Shown: positions 1 to 7,322 of the stretch, in pieces
Layout: each line of letters begins with the position of its first letter
Numbering within the stretch: position 1 is the stretch's first letter
Source of the DNA: Acidobacteriota bacterium
GTDB taxonomy: Bacteria; Acidobacteriota; UBA890; WLXD01
NCBI GenBank assembly: GCA_022571615.1
Contig: JACZXM010000026.1
Location: forward strand, 1 to 14,129
Reading direction: 5' to 3'
Length of the DNA: 14,129 nucleotides
Made by a program: the position numbers and the translations under genes
The notes under the pieces: generated by a model
Database searches by the model: none
Seen by the model: the letters and a program-made list of their open reading frames with translations, nothing else
Told to the model about the DNA's origin: nothing

Positions 1-1
1 A

Positions 2-82
2 GCGGGTGCCATCGTGATTTATGGCGTGATGGCCTACAAGACCCACGCCAAGATGCTGCACGGAGGCGCCACGGACTGCTAG
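2..82 (+). CDS. C-terminal end of an unidentified gene (partial)
   Basis: An open frame enters from the left edge and stops at TAG 80-82. The 26 visible residues start with a hydrophobic stretch (AGAIVIYGVMAY) followed by a basic tail (KTHAKMLHGG), which looks like the end of a small membrane protein with its tail in the cytoplasm. Too little is visible to name a family. It converges on the ADOP permease gene whose stop codon is at 130-132. It could be a chance open frame, since only 81 bases are seen. Confidence 0.4.
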   Translation, partial: AGAIVIYGVMAYKTHAKMLHGGATDC

Positions 83-103
83 CCAGAACCGCCACAATCG
101 TGT

Positions 104-131
104 TGTCCTGCCGGGTCTGTCCTGCCGGGTC
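104..131. repeat. 14-bp tandem duplication
   Basis: TGTCCTGCCGGGTC occurs twice with no gap, at 104-117 and 118-131. The second copy ends inside the stop codon of the leftward permease gene (TGA on the minus strand, 130-132). It fills most of the short gap between the two convergent genes. It looks like a replication-slippage duplication; no function is evident. Confidence 0.85.
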
Positions 132-2577
132 ACTCCGACCGCAACGCGATCAGCGGATCGATGTACGCGGCCCGGCGAGCCGGCAGGAGGCTGGCGACGA
201 ATGCCGTGGCCAGCAACACCGCCAGCGCCGTGGCGTAGGCCAGCGGGTCGGTGGCGCTGATGCCGTACAGCACACTGGTGGCGGCGCGCGAAAGCAGCCA
301 ACCGGCCGCCAGTCCGAGAACGAGGCCCACCGCCACCAGCGACATGCCTTCCCGCACCACGCCTCGGATCACGTCACCGGCGCGAGCGCCGAGCGCCATG
401 CGGACGCCGATGTCGCGAGTCCCCTGCGCCACGGTGAACGAAACAACGCCGTACAGGCCGACCGCCGCGAGCAGCAGGGCCAAGACGGCAAACGATCCGA
501 TCACCCCGGCGGCCATTCTTGCCGGCAGGTAGGCGAGCCCGAGCGCGTCATGCATGGTGCCGAGATCAGAGACTGGGAGTGTCGGGTCGAGCTGGGCAAC
601 CACCTTGCGGACGACTTCCAGATACGCGCTCGGTTCCGAGGCGGTGCGAACGTGAAGGAAGGTGCTCTGGCCGCGATAGGTCTGGGCTCTTGCCAAGTAG
701 TAGTAAGGCTTCGGATCTTCGCCGATGCTGAAGTAGCGGCCGGTCGGCACCACGCCGATCACCTGGCGGTCCTCGCCGCCGGCGCGGATTCGCTTGCCCA
801 CGGCGTTCTCCCCGGGCCAGAAACGCTCCGCAAAGGCCTCGTTGACGATCGCCACCGGAGCGCCATCGCGGTCGTCCGATTGCAGGAATGACCGGCCACG
901 AAGGATCGGGATACCCATGGCCTCGAAGTAGCCGTGGTCGACCCTGTTGATATCGAGGCTAGGCCAATCCTGTCCTTCGGGAACCTCGTAGCCTTCCGGC
1001 AGTACGCTCGATTGCGAGTTCATCAGCGACAGCGGAACGGAGGCGGCGTAACCGACGGCGTTCACGCCCGGCTGGCTCAGGAGCTCCCGGCGGAGGTCTT
1101 CAAAAAAGGAATCCAGCTCCTCGACCGGGTAGCCTTGCAGCGCCGGGTCGACGCTTGCGGTCACCACGTTGCCCGGGTCGAACCCCAGATCAACGTTGCG
1201 GATCTCCTGCAAGCTGCGTAGCACCATGCCCGCGGCGATCAACAGCACCAGGCACAGTGCGACTTGCCCGACGACCAGTCCGCGGCGCAGGCGGCTCGAT
1301 CGTCCACCCGATCCCGGCGCTCCGTCCTTGAGCGCAGCGACCAGATCCTGGCGCGTGCTCAGAAGCGCCGGCGCCAGACCGAAGATCAGTCCGGTGATCA
1401 CGGTCACGCCGAACGTCAGGGCGAGCACCGCAGCGTCCATCCCTACGTCGAGCCTCAACGGCAGCTCGCTCGGTGGTCGAAACGACTTGACCAGGCCAAT
1501 CAGCATCAGCCCGAGCACGATGCCGAACCCTCCGCCGAGCAACGACAGCAACATGCTCTCGGTCAGCAGTTGTCGGATCAGCCTCGAGCGCTGAGCGCCC
1601 AGTGCGAGCCGGATTCCCACTTCTCGCTGCCGGGCGGTCGATCGGGCTACCAACAGGCCGGCCACGTTGGCGCACGCGAGCAGGAGGATGAACGCCACCA
1701 CGGCCGACAACAAGGACATCATCGCCACAAACCCGCCGCGAATCGCCGGATGCAGCGCCGCCTTGGACTCCGGGTAGAAATCGATCGTGATGCCGGTGTT
1801 GGTGTCCGGATAGAGCTCCTCCATGTGGACGTAGAAGGCGTCGAGTACCGCCTTGGCCTGGCTGACCCTCACACCCGGGTGGAGCCGTCCGGTCGCCGAC
1901 TGGATCCAGTGATTGCCGCGCCGCTCCAGCTTGGAGCCGGAAGGTGTCAGCGCCGGCTCCATGCTGAACGGGATCCAGAGCTCGGTGCCGATCCCGGTGT
2001 CGTTGCCGGCGAAGTTCGCGGGCGCGACCCCGATGATGGAGATCTCCTGTCCGTTGAGCAGCATCGAGCGGCCGAGGATGTCGGAAACGCCGCCGAAGGT
2101 CTCCTGCCAGAAGGCGTGGCTGATCACCGCCACCGGATGGGTCGAGAAGGTTCGGTCTTCCTCGGGAAGGAATGTCCGACCCATCGCCGGTTCGATTCCC
2201 AACATGTCGAAGTAGTTGCCGGAGACGTAGGTACCGAAAATGCGCCGGCTGCGTCCCTGGACGCTGAAGCTGAATCCCCCGATTGTGTTGACCATGACTT
2301 CCGAGAAGACGTCGGTCGTCGCCTCGCGCATGTCGATGAAGTCGGCATAGGACCAGGACCCGAATTCGAGACCGTGGCTGTACCTCAGATACATTCGCAC
2401 CAGGCTCTCGGGCTCGCGGATCGGTGCGGTCTGGAACAGGAAGGAACGAACGAAGCTGAAAGCGGCCGCGTTGGCCCCGATTCCGAGTGCCAGGCACAAG
2501 ACCGCGGCGAGCGTGAACCCAGGGTTCTTGATCAGTTGCCGCAGACCGAACCGGGTGTCTCGCAAGAACTCGACCAC
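130..2577 (-). CDS. ADOP-type MacB/FtsX ABC transporter permease
   Basis: This is an 815-residue inner-membrane permease of the MacB/FtsX superfamily. It has the duplicated architecture of ADOP proteins: an N-terminal membrane segment (about 21-45, after a short DTRFGLRQLIKNPGFT leader typical of the family), a periplasmic MacB-type domain, a central FtsX membrane unit with LLLACANVAGLL and REVGIRLALGA (roughly 280-440), a second periplasmic domain, and a C-terminal FtsX unit with VGLYGVVSFTV, RDIGVRMALGA and a final LPARRAAYIDPLIALRSE. A longer frame opens at 2631, but GTG 2577 is preferred because AAGGAG lies 6 bases before it and the family leader begins right there. No ATPase gene is visible, as is usual for ADOPs. 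The substrate cannot be told from sequence; MacB relatives work in efflux or mechanotransmission. It is a paralogue of the partial gene at the right edge. Confidence 0.93.
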   Translation of the reverse strand: MVEFLRDTRFGLRQLIKNPGFTLAAVLCLALGIGANAAAFSFVRSFLFQTAPIREPESLVRMYLRYSHGLEFGSWSYADFIDMREATTDVFSEVMVNTIGGFSFSVQGRSRRIFGTYVSGNYFDMLGIEPAMGRTFLPEEDRTFSTHPVAVISHAFWQETFGGVSDILGRSMLLNGQEISIIGVAPANFAGNDTGIGTELWIPFSMEPALTPSGSKLERRGNHWIQSATGRLHPGVRVSQAKAVLDAFYVHMEELYPDTNTGITIDFYPESKAALHPAIRGGFVAMMSLLSAVVAFILLLACANVAGLLVARSTARQREVGIRLALGAQRSRLIRQLLTESMLLSLLGGGFGIVLGLMLIGLVKSFRPPSELPLRLDVGMDAAVLALTFGVTVITGLIFGLAPALLSTRQDLVAALKDGAPGSGGRSSRLRRGLVVGQVALCLVLLIAAGMVLRSLQEIRNVDLGFDPGNVVTASVDPALQGYPVEELDSFFEDLRRELLSQPGVNAVGYAASVPLSLMNSQSSVLPEGYEVPEGQDWPSLDINRVDHGYFEAMGIPILRGRSFLQSDDRDGAPVAIVNEAFAERFWPGENAVGKRIRAGGEDRQVIGVVPTGRYFSIGEDPKPYYYLARAQTYRGQSTFLHVRTASEPSAYLEVVRKVVAQLDPTLPVSDLGTMHDALGLAYLPARMAAGVIGSFAVLALLLAAVGLYGVVSFTVAQGTRDIGVRMALGARAGDVIRGVVREGMSLVAVGLVLGLAAGWLLSRAATSVLYGISATDPLAYATALAVLLATAFVASLLPARRAAYIDPLIALRSE

Positions 2578-2893
2578 GTGCCTCTCCTTGGCTACCTGAA
2601 AACGAGGAGGATGTGACCACCTTGGCAGCAAGCGGGCTGCTGACGAGGTATGTCACGCGGATAGCTCCGCAGGTTGCCTTTTTTTGACGCCACGGCGCGA
2701 AGAGAGTTCCGTGGGACCTCCGATCCCCGGGCTCGAGGTCTCCGATCCATGCACCGTGTTCGCACTCTTGTCCTCGCGACGCTGGCCCTGCTGCTCGTCG
2801 GGGCAGCGCGGCGGCGCGAGTTGGGAGTCGACGCGAAGATGCAGGTCTGGGCGGGCGAGAGGCACGTCATCCAAGGCCCGATGAACGGCGAAC
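2578..2893. other. 316-bp gap between permease and argH
   Basis: Both flanking genes are on the minus strand, so this stretch should hold the end of the arg transcript and the permease promoter. I see no convincing terminator for argH and no clear -35/-10 pair for the permease. Small structures are present: GCGGA-TAGC-TCCGC at 2657-2670, a run of seven T at about 2679-2685 on the + strand, and an inverted repeat GACCTC (2715-2720) / GAGGTC (2735-2740). The only coding candidate is the 57-residue frame listed separately. Confidence 0.5.
2584..2589 (-). promoter_or_regulatory. Ribosome binding site that sets the permease start
   Basis: On the minus strand AAGGAG (2589 down to 2584) is followed by six bases and then GTG at 2577. 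This favours the GTG over the upstream in-frame start at 2631, which would add 18 residues (MLPRWSHPPR...) unlike the family N-terminus. Confidence 0.75.
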
Positions 2894-2922
2894 TCATGCG
2901 CCGGATCGAGGCATATCGGTAG
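2749..2922 (+). CDS. Possible small exported peptide, 57 aa
   Basis: The frame from ATG 2749 encodes MHRVRTLVLATLALLLVGAA followed by a short polar part (RRRELGVDAKMQVWAGERHV...) and ends at TAG 2920-2922. The first 20 residues look like a Sec signal peptide or single membrane segment: basic start, leucine/alanine core, GAA end. Third codon positions are strongly G/C, as in real genes here, and a weak GAGGT lies 9 bases upstream. Its last 29 bases overlap the 3' end of argH on the other strand. The frame also stays open upstream to ATG 2674. No family is recognised, and a chance open frame is quite possible in DNA this GC-rich. Confidence 0.28.
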   Translation: MHRVRTLVLATLALLLVGAARRRELGVDAKMQVWAGERHVIQGPMNGELMRRIEAYR

Positions 2923-4297
2923 GAGGATCCCCGAGACTCGCCCGCAGCGTCTTTGCCTGGCGTTCGATCTCGCTCCAGGCGGTGCCACCGAACGAGGTTC
3001 TGCGCTCCGCTGCTGCACGGGGATCGAGCAGCCCCTCCAGATTGTCTGCCAGTGCCGGGTGGAACTCGGTGGCCTTGTCGGTTGTTAGCGCGCTCAGGTC
3101 GGATCCCTGCTGCTCGCACCACTTCACGATCCGGCCGACGATCTCGTGCGCTTCGCGAAAGGGCACTCCGCGCGACGCCAGGTGGTCGGCGAGCTCGGTG
3201 GCAAGACTGAAGTCGCCCCGCAGGTCGTTCTCGAACCGGTCGGTATCGATCTCGAGCGTGCGCCACATCGCGGCCATGATCCGGTGCGAGTCGATTGTCA
3301 CTCCCAGCGCGTCGAACAGGGCCTCGCGGTCCTCCTGCAGATCCCGGTTGTAGGCCAAAGGCTGCGCCTTGACCAGGGCCAGCAGGGTCACGAGATCTCC
3401 GCATACCCGGGCGGTCTTGCCCCGAACCAGCTCCGCCGCGTCGGGATTGCGCTTTTGCGGCATGATGCTCGATCCGGTGCAGTACGCATCGTCGATGTGC
3501 ACCAGAGCGAACTCCGAGCAGCTCCAGATCACCAACTCCTCGGCCATCCGCGAAAGGTGCGTCATGCTGATCGCACACACCGAGGCCATTTCCTGCTCGT
3601 GGTCTCGTGCCGCCACCGCGTCCATGGCGTTGTCGATCGGTGCCGCGAACTCCAGCAGCTCCGCCGTCCGGTGCCGGTCGATCGGAAACGCGGTGCCGGC
3701 CATGGCGCAGGCCCCCAGCGGGCAGCTGTCGATGCGGCCGGCCGCATCCGCCAGCCGCGCCCGGTCCCGCGACAGCGCCCAGGCGTGGGCCAGCAGGTGG
3801 TGGCCGAGCAGTATGGGCTGGCCGCGCTGCAGGTGCGTGTAGCCGGGGATGAGCGTCTTGCCCTCCCGTGTGACCCGATCCAGCAGCGCCTGAATGACCT
3901 CGCTAATAGCCATGTCGAGTTGCTCGATCGCCGCCTTCAACCACAGGCGGACATCGGTCGCCACCTGATCGTTGCGCGAGCGCGCGGTATGGAGCTTGCC
4001 GCCAAGCTCGCCGAGCAACTCGGTCAGGCGCGCCTCGATGGCCATGTGGATGTCCTCGTGCTCATCACCGGGGCGGAAGGTGCCCTCGTTGATCTCCTCT
4101 CGCACCCGGGCAAGTCCACCGGACAGCGCGCTGACCTCCGCGTCGGTCAGGATCGCTACCTCTCCGAGCATGCGCACGTGGGCCATCGAGCCGCGGATAT
4201 CTTGATCGAGCATCTGCAGGTCGACTGCGAGCGAGGAGCAGTAGCGCAGCATGAGGTCGTCCGTGTCGGAACCGAAGCGGCTGCGGTGCAGGCTCAT
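2894..4297 (-). CDS. argH: Argininosuccinate lyase
   Basis: A cytosolic enzyme that splits argininosuccinate into arginine and fumarate, the last step of arginine synthesis. The 467-residue product is the normal length for the fumarase/aspartase superfamily member ArgH. Visible motifs are TARSRNDQ (104-111), YTHLQ with the general-acid histidine region (153-157), and the superfamily signature GSSIMPQKRNPD (275-286) holding the catalytic serine. The frame stays open upstream to 4468, but ATG 4297 is chosen because the protein begins there with a family-like N-terminus, GGAGGG lies 8 bases before it, and it starts one base after the argG stop codon (4299-4301), so translation is probably coupled to argG. 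One departure is RDHEQE near 231-236, where many ArgH proteins read closer to SDRDFVLE. No terminator is obvious after the gene. Confidence 0.96.
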   Translation of the reverse strand: MSLHRSRFGSDTDDLMLRYCSSLAVDLQMLDQDIRGSMAHVRMLGEVAILTDAEVSALSGGLARVREEINEGTFRPGDEHEDIHMAIEARLTELLGELGGKLHTARSRNDQVATDVRLWLKAAIEQLDMAISEVIQALLDRVTREGKTLIPGYTHLQRGQPILLGHHLLAHAWALSRDRARLADAAGRIDSCPLGACAMAGTAFPIDRHRTAELLEFAAPIDNAMDAVAARDHEQEMASVCAISMTHLSRMAEELVIWSCSEFALVHIDDAYCTGSSIMPQKRNPDAAELVRGKTARVCGDLVTLLALVKAQPLAYNRDLQEDREALFDALGVTIDSHRIMAAMWRTLEIDTDRFENDLRGDFSLATELADHLASRGVPFREAHEIVGRIVKWCEQQGSDLSALTTDKATEFHPALADNLEGLLDPRAAAERRTSFGGTAWSEIERQAKTLRASLGDPPTDMPRSGA

Positions 4298-4298
4298 G

Positions 4299-5504
4299 TC
4301 ACTCGCCCTCCGAGATCCGGTGCGCGGCCAGCGTTCGCAGCCGTAGCGCCAGCAAGCGGATGAAGCCGGTGGCGTCGCTCTGGTCGAACACGTCGTCGGC
4401 CTCGAAGGTCGCGATGCCCTCGTCGTACAGGGTGTGGGTCTCGGATCGTCGCCCCTCGATACCGACATGGCCCTTGTACAGCTTCAGGCGCGCCTCGCCG
4501 TTGACGCGTTTCTGCACCGAGTCCATGAACTGCTGCAGCGCCTCGCGCTCGGGGCTGAACCACAGGCCGTTGTAGACCATCTCGGCAAACCGCGGCACGA
4601 GCTCGTCGCGCAGGTGCTGAACCTCGCGGTCGAGCGTGATCGACTCGACCGCGCGGTGCGCGTGCAGCAGCAGGGTCACGCCAGGAGTCTCGTACACCCC
4701 ACGGCTCTTCATGCCCAGGAATCGGTTCTCGACGATATCCACGCGCCCCACGCCATGGGCGCCGCCGATGGCGTTGAGACGCTCGATCAAAGCAACCGGT
4801 TCGAGAGCCTCGCCGTTCACCGCCACCGGTGAGCCGCACTCGAACTCGATGGTCACCCAGGCCGGCACATCAGGGGCATCTTCTGGATCTGTGGTCATCC
4901 GGAACATGCTGGCTGGTGGAGCCTTCCACGGGTCCTCGAGCACGCCGCCCTCGTAGGAGACATGCATCAGATTGGCATCCATCGAGTATTCGGGCTTGTG
5001 CGCCGCCGACAGGTCGATGTCGTGCGCGGCGGCGTAGGCGAGCAGGTCGGAGCGTCCACGCAGGTCCCACTCCCGCCAGGGAGCAATGATCTTGATGTCG
5101 GGCTTGAGCGCGTAGGCTGCTAGCTCGAAGCGGATCTGGTCGTTGCCCTTGCCAGTTGCGCCATGGGCGATCGCCTCCGCCCCGAACCGCTCCGCTGCCC
5201 GTACCAGACCGCGGGCGATCACCGGACGCGCCAAAGCGGTGCCGAGCAAGTAGTACCATTCGTACACCGCGTTGGCGCGCACCGCTGGGAAAATGCATTC
5301 GCGGACGAATTGCTCGCGCAGATCCTCGATCACGATATCCGCGGCACCACTTTTGGCAGCGGCGGCTCTTGCCTTGTCGATCTCGTCGCTCCCCTGGCCG
5401 ACATTGCCGGTGTAGGCAATCACTTCGGCGTCGTAGGTCTGTTGGATCCACTTCAGGATCACCGATGTATCGAGGCCACCGGAGTAGGCCAGCACGACTT
5501 TCAT
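4299..5504 (-). CDS. argG: Argininosuccinate synthase
   Basis: A cytosolic ATP-dependent ligase that joins citrulline and aspartate into argininosuccinate, the penultimate step of arginine synthesis. The 401-residue protein belongs to the common ~400-residue ArgG type rather than the longer E. coli form. The N-terminal nucleotide-binding PP-loop reads AYSGGLDTS (residues 6-14). Other family hallmarks include [26 protein letters not shown], and [20 protein letters not shown] 5504 is chosen over an in-frame TTG at 5519 because [10 protein letters not shown] is the usual ArgG N-terminus and GGAG lies 9 bases upstream. The gene starts 43 bases after argR ends and is followed one base later by argH, so the three form one operon. 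Confidence 0.97.
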   Translation of the reverse strand: MKVVLAYSGGLDTSVILKWIQQTYDAEVIAYTGNVGQGSDEIDKARAAAAKSGAADIVIEDLREQFVRECIFPAVRANAVYEWYYLLGTALARPVIARGLVRAAERFGAEAIAHGATGKGNDQIRFELAAYALKPDIKIIAPWREWDLRGRSDLLAYAAAHDIDLSAAHKPEYSMDANLMHVSYEGGVLEDPWKAPPASMFRMTTDPEDAPDVPAWVTIEFECGSPVAVNGEALEPVALIERLNAIGGAHGVGRVDIVENRFLGMKSRGVYETPGVTLLLHAHRAVESITLDREVQHLRDELVPRFAEMVYNGLWFSPEREALQQFMDSVQKRVNGEARLKLYKGHVGIEGRRSETHTLYDEGIATFEADDVFDQSDATGFIRLLALRLRTLAAHRISEGE

Positions 5505-5542
5505 TTCTTGGTACTCCAATCCGGAAATACGGTGATGTTTGC

Positions 5543-5554
5543 GGCCTTCAGGCC
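5543..5554. repeat. Small GGCC-TTCA-GGCC inverted repeat between argR and argG
   Basis: GGCC, a TTCA loop and GGCC overlap the argR stop codon (5548-5550). A 4-bp stem is too short, and has no T-tract, to be called a terminator. It may slightly modulate readthrough from argR to argG, or mean nothing. Confidence 0.25.
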
Positions 5555-6027
5555 TGCATCAGTCTTTCGAGCTCGCGCGCCGTTGCCGCGCCTCCGTTCC
5601 TCGCCCTGGTGGCGACGAAGATCGTGTCGTCCCCGGCGATCGTCCCCAAGATGCCGGGGAGATCTGCGGCGGTCTGGTCGAGTGCGACCGCAACCGAATG
5701 GGCCGCTCCCGGCGGTGTCTTGATCACCACGAGGTTGCCGGAGCTGGTGATCTCCAGGACGAACTGCTGCATGCGCGCCGTGAGCTCGCGATGCTGGGGC
5801 GAGAGCTCAACAGGGGATGAGGCCAACCGATAACGGAAAGTGCCGTCGGCTCCGCGGGCCTTAGACGCCCGGAGCGCTGCCAGGTCACGCGACACAGTGG
5901 TCTGGGTAACTTGATGGCCCCGGCGCTCGAGCGCGACCAGCAGCTCCTGCTGGCTCTCGAGTGTCTGCGCCACCAGCAGTCGCCGGATGACCAACCGCCG
6001 TGCTGCGGTTCGATTGCGAAGACTCAT
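5548..6027 (-). CDS. argR: Arginine repressor ArgR/AhrC
   Basis: A 159-residue arginine-responsive DNA-binding regulator of usual length. The N-terminal winged helix-turn-helix (about 8-70) contains the recognition stretch [12 protein letters not shown] (41-52). The C-terminal oligomerisation and arginine-binding domain shows [11 protein letters not shown] (107-117) and [11 protein letters not shown] (128-138), with the two aspartates that in ArgR proteins contact bound arginine. In the family, arginine-loaded hexamers repress arginine synthesis genes and in some bacteria activate catabolism. It is the first gene of the argR-argG-argH operon. ATG 6027 is the only upstream start, though no strong Shine-Dalgarno precedes it. 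A perfect palindrome begins 27 bases upstream of the start codon, which suggests autoregulation. Confidence 0.95.
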   Translation of the reverse strand: MSLRNRTAARRLVIRRLLVAQTLESQQELLVALERRGHQVTQTTVSRDLAALRASKARGADGTFRYRLASSPVELSPQHRELTARMQQFVLEITSSGNLVVIKTPPGAAHSVAVALDQTAADLPGILGTIAGDDTIFVATRARNGGAATARELERLMQA

Positions 6028-6045
6028 TGGCGCGCCGTTAAGGAT

Positions 6046-6073
6046 TTGATTGAAATGCGCATATGCGCATAAT
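6046..6073 (+). promoter_or_regulatory. Candidate promoter facing the apbE block
   Basis: TTGATT (6046-6051, four matches to TTGACA) and CATAAT (6068-6073, five matches to TATAAT) are separated by 16 bases, an acceptable sigma-70-type spacing. Transcription would start near 6080 and give a leader of about 190 bases before apbE. The ARG-box-like palindrome occupies almost the whole spacer, so ArgR could in principle also affect this promoter. Confidence 0.4.
6055..6070. promoter_or_regulatory. Perfect 16-bp palindrome, probable ARG box
   Basis: ATGCGCATATGCGCAT is identical on both strands. Its inner 14 bases fit the layout of ARG boxes (TG, three bases, four A/T, three bases, CA): TG-CGC-ATAT-GCG-CA. 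The AAT/ATT arms of the enterobacterial and Bacillus consensus are replaced by CGC/GCG, which would fit a GC-rich genome. It lies 28 bases before the argR start codon, overlaps a -10-like TATTAT facing argR, and fills the spacer of a promoter-like element facing apbE. Identification as an ArgR site rests on shape and position, not on a consensus match. Confidence 0.6.
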
Positions 6074-6074
6074 A
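6069..6074 (-). promoter_or_regulatory. Candidate -10 element for argR
   Basis: On the minus strand TATTAT (5 of 6 matches to TATAAT) lies about 40 bases before the argR ATG and shares two bases with the palindrome. The expected -35 position shows no good hexamer, so the promoter is weak or uses an extended or activator-aided form. A repressor bound to the palindrome would cover the start of transcription. Confidence 0.35.
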
Positions 6075-6171
6075 CCTCAGCTTGAACCAGGTGGCGCGCT
6101 CGTGCAAGGCAGGCCAGGCCAGCTAAAGAGAACCCCTTGAGGCGCCTGGTTTCCGACCGCTGTTTCGATTT

Positions 6172-6206
6172 CGTAGCCGCCGGCCGGCACCGGGGCGGCG
6201 GCTACG
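6172..6206. repeat. 11-bp inverted repeat in the apbE leader
   Basis: CGTAGCCGCCG (6172-6182) pairs perfectly with CGGCGGCTACG (6196-6206) around a 13-base loop that is itself GC-rich. If the leader is transcribed, this is a very stable hairpin ending 63 bases before the apbE start codon. No T-tract follows, so it is not a standard terminator or attenuator. It could stabilise the message, pause transcription, or bind a protein as DNA. Confidence 0.6.
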
Positions 6207-6269
6207 CTGGAGCGGCGCGCGGTGGGCTGGTAATCTGCCCCGCCGTCGAGAGCAGTCGCAGGATTCGCC

Positions 6270-7322
6270 ATGAACTCCACCTCGCCGTCCTTGCAGTCTG
6301 AGGCACAGCGCCGAGTCGAGAACCTCGCCGCGCTGGTTGCCATGGGATTCGATTGCGTCGAGGGGCCGGTGACCAACGAGAGCCGGCGGGTCGATCAGGG
6401 GCGCTGGAAGCTGACCCAGTCGGTCCCGTCGATGGGGACGATCGTATCGGTGAGCGTCGTGCACCGCTCCTGCGCGCTGGCCGAGGAAGCGATCGGCCGT
6501 TCGTTCCAGGAGATGGAGCGGCTGGTGGCGGTGCTGAATCGCTTCGACGACTCCTCCGCGCTGGGGGTACTCAACACCGAGGGAAAGCTGGACATGGCGC
6601 CAGCGGAGCTCATCGGTCTGCTGCAGACCGCTGCCGAGATGCACCGGCTCAGCGGCGGGGCCTTCGACATCACCGTGCAGCCGGTGGTCGATCTGCTGCG
6701 CGAGAGCGACGGCGCTCCGAGCCCGGCAGCGCTGGTCGAGGCCATCACACGGGTGGATTCCCGGCGCGTGCGGGTCAGGAGACGGCAGGTGCGGTTCGAG
6801 CTCGACGGCATGGGCATCACGCTGGATGGCATCGCCAAGGGGTTTATCGTCGATCGCATGGCCGCGGCGCTGGCTACCGAGGGCGTGGCGAACTATCTGA
6901 TCAACGCTGGCGGCGACATCCGCACCGCCGGGGCCAAGGAAGGGGGCGGTGCCTGGACGGTCGCGGTCCGCGACCCCGAGCGGCCGCAACCGTCGACCGA
7001 GCGCGTCTGCCTGCACGATGGCGCCATTGCGACCTCGGGCAGCTACGAGATCTACTTTGACCGCGAGCGAACCTGGCACCACCTGGTGCGGTCCGACAGT
7101 GGTCGCTGTCGGCTGGATAGCAGCAGCGTGACGGTCTGTGCCCCGAGCACCGTGCAGGCCGATGCGCTGGCGACCGCGGTGTTCGTCATGGGCCCGGCGG
7201 CCGGCATGCGCCTGATCGAGGCGCTTGCGGGCTGCGAGTGTCTGATCGTGAGCCGCGAGCATCGGCTCATGCGTTCCACTGGCTGGGGCGGCCCGGCCTT
7301 TGCAGAAACGAGGCGGCGATGA
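6270..7322 (+). CDS. apbE: ApbE-family FAD:protein FMN transferase
   Basis: ApbE enzymes take FMN from FAD and attach it covalently to a threonine or serine of a target protein, usually an extracytoplasmic redox protein. The 350-residue product has the family landmarks in order: SMGTIVS (54-60), GGAFDITVQPVVDLL (129-143), LDGIAKGFIVDR (185-196), INAGGDIR (211-218), IATSGSYE (253-260), and DALATAVFVMG (298-308) with the conserved aspartate that binds the metal. ATG 6270 has AGGA 6 bases upstream, and an in-frame TAA at 6231 excludes a longer start. Two oddities stand out: there is no lipoprotein or Sec signal, although most ApbE proteins are exported, and the usual HIIDP-like motif reads HHLVR (270-274). 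The stop overlaps the next start as ATGA. No target motif is obvious in the neighbours. Confidence 0.92.
   Translation: MNSTSPSLQSEAQRRVENLAALVAMGFDCVEGPVTNESRRVDQGRWKLTQSVPSMGTIVSVSVVHRSCALAEEAIGRSFQEMERLVAVLNRFDDSSALGVLNTEGKLDMAPAELIGLLQTAAEMHRLSGGAFDITVQPVVDLLRESDGAPSPAALVEAITRVDSRRVRVRRRQVRFELDGMGITLDGIAKGFIVDRMAAALATEGVANYLINAGGDIRTAGAKEGGGAWTVAVRDPERPQPSTERVCLHDGAIATSGSYEIYFDRERTWHHLVRSDSGRCRLDSSSVTVCAPSTVQADALATAVFVMGPAAGMRLIEALAGCECLIVSREHRLMRSTGWGGPAFAETRRR

Noticed and set aside
1264..2616. 450-codon open frame on the + strand across the permease gene
   Set aside because: It lies opposite the well-supported ADOP frame; its translation is low-complexity, rich in Arg, Gln and His, and matches no family. 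Long antisense frames are common in GC-rich DNA.
2657..2686. Hairpin GCGGA-TAGC-TCCGC and seven T as a rho-independent terminator
   Set aside because: The T-run is eight bases from the stem and on the + strand, where no upstream gene needs termination; on the minus strand the order is reversed.
3146..4363. 405-codon open frame on the + strand opposite argH
   Set aside because: Pure shadow of argH, with composition typical of antisense translation and no recognisable motif.
6080..6269. FMN riboswitch in the apbE leader
   Set aside because: The conserved blocks of the RFN element are not seen; only one long GC-rich hairpin is present.
6077..6376. 99-codon minus-strand frame in the argR-apbE gap
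   Set aside because: It has no ribosome binding site or family likeness and would run through the start of apbE and the leader hairpin.
6123..7262. 379-codon open frame on the - strand opposite apbE
   Set aside because: apbE has clear family motifs on the + strand; the antisense product is His/Arg/Gln-rich without motifs.
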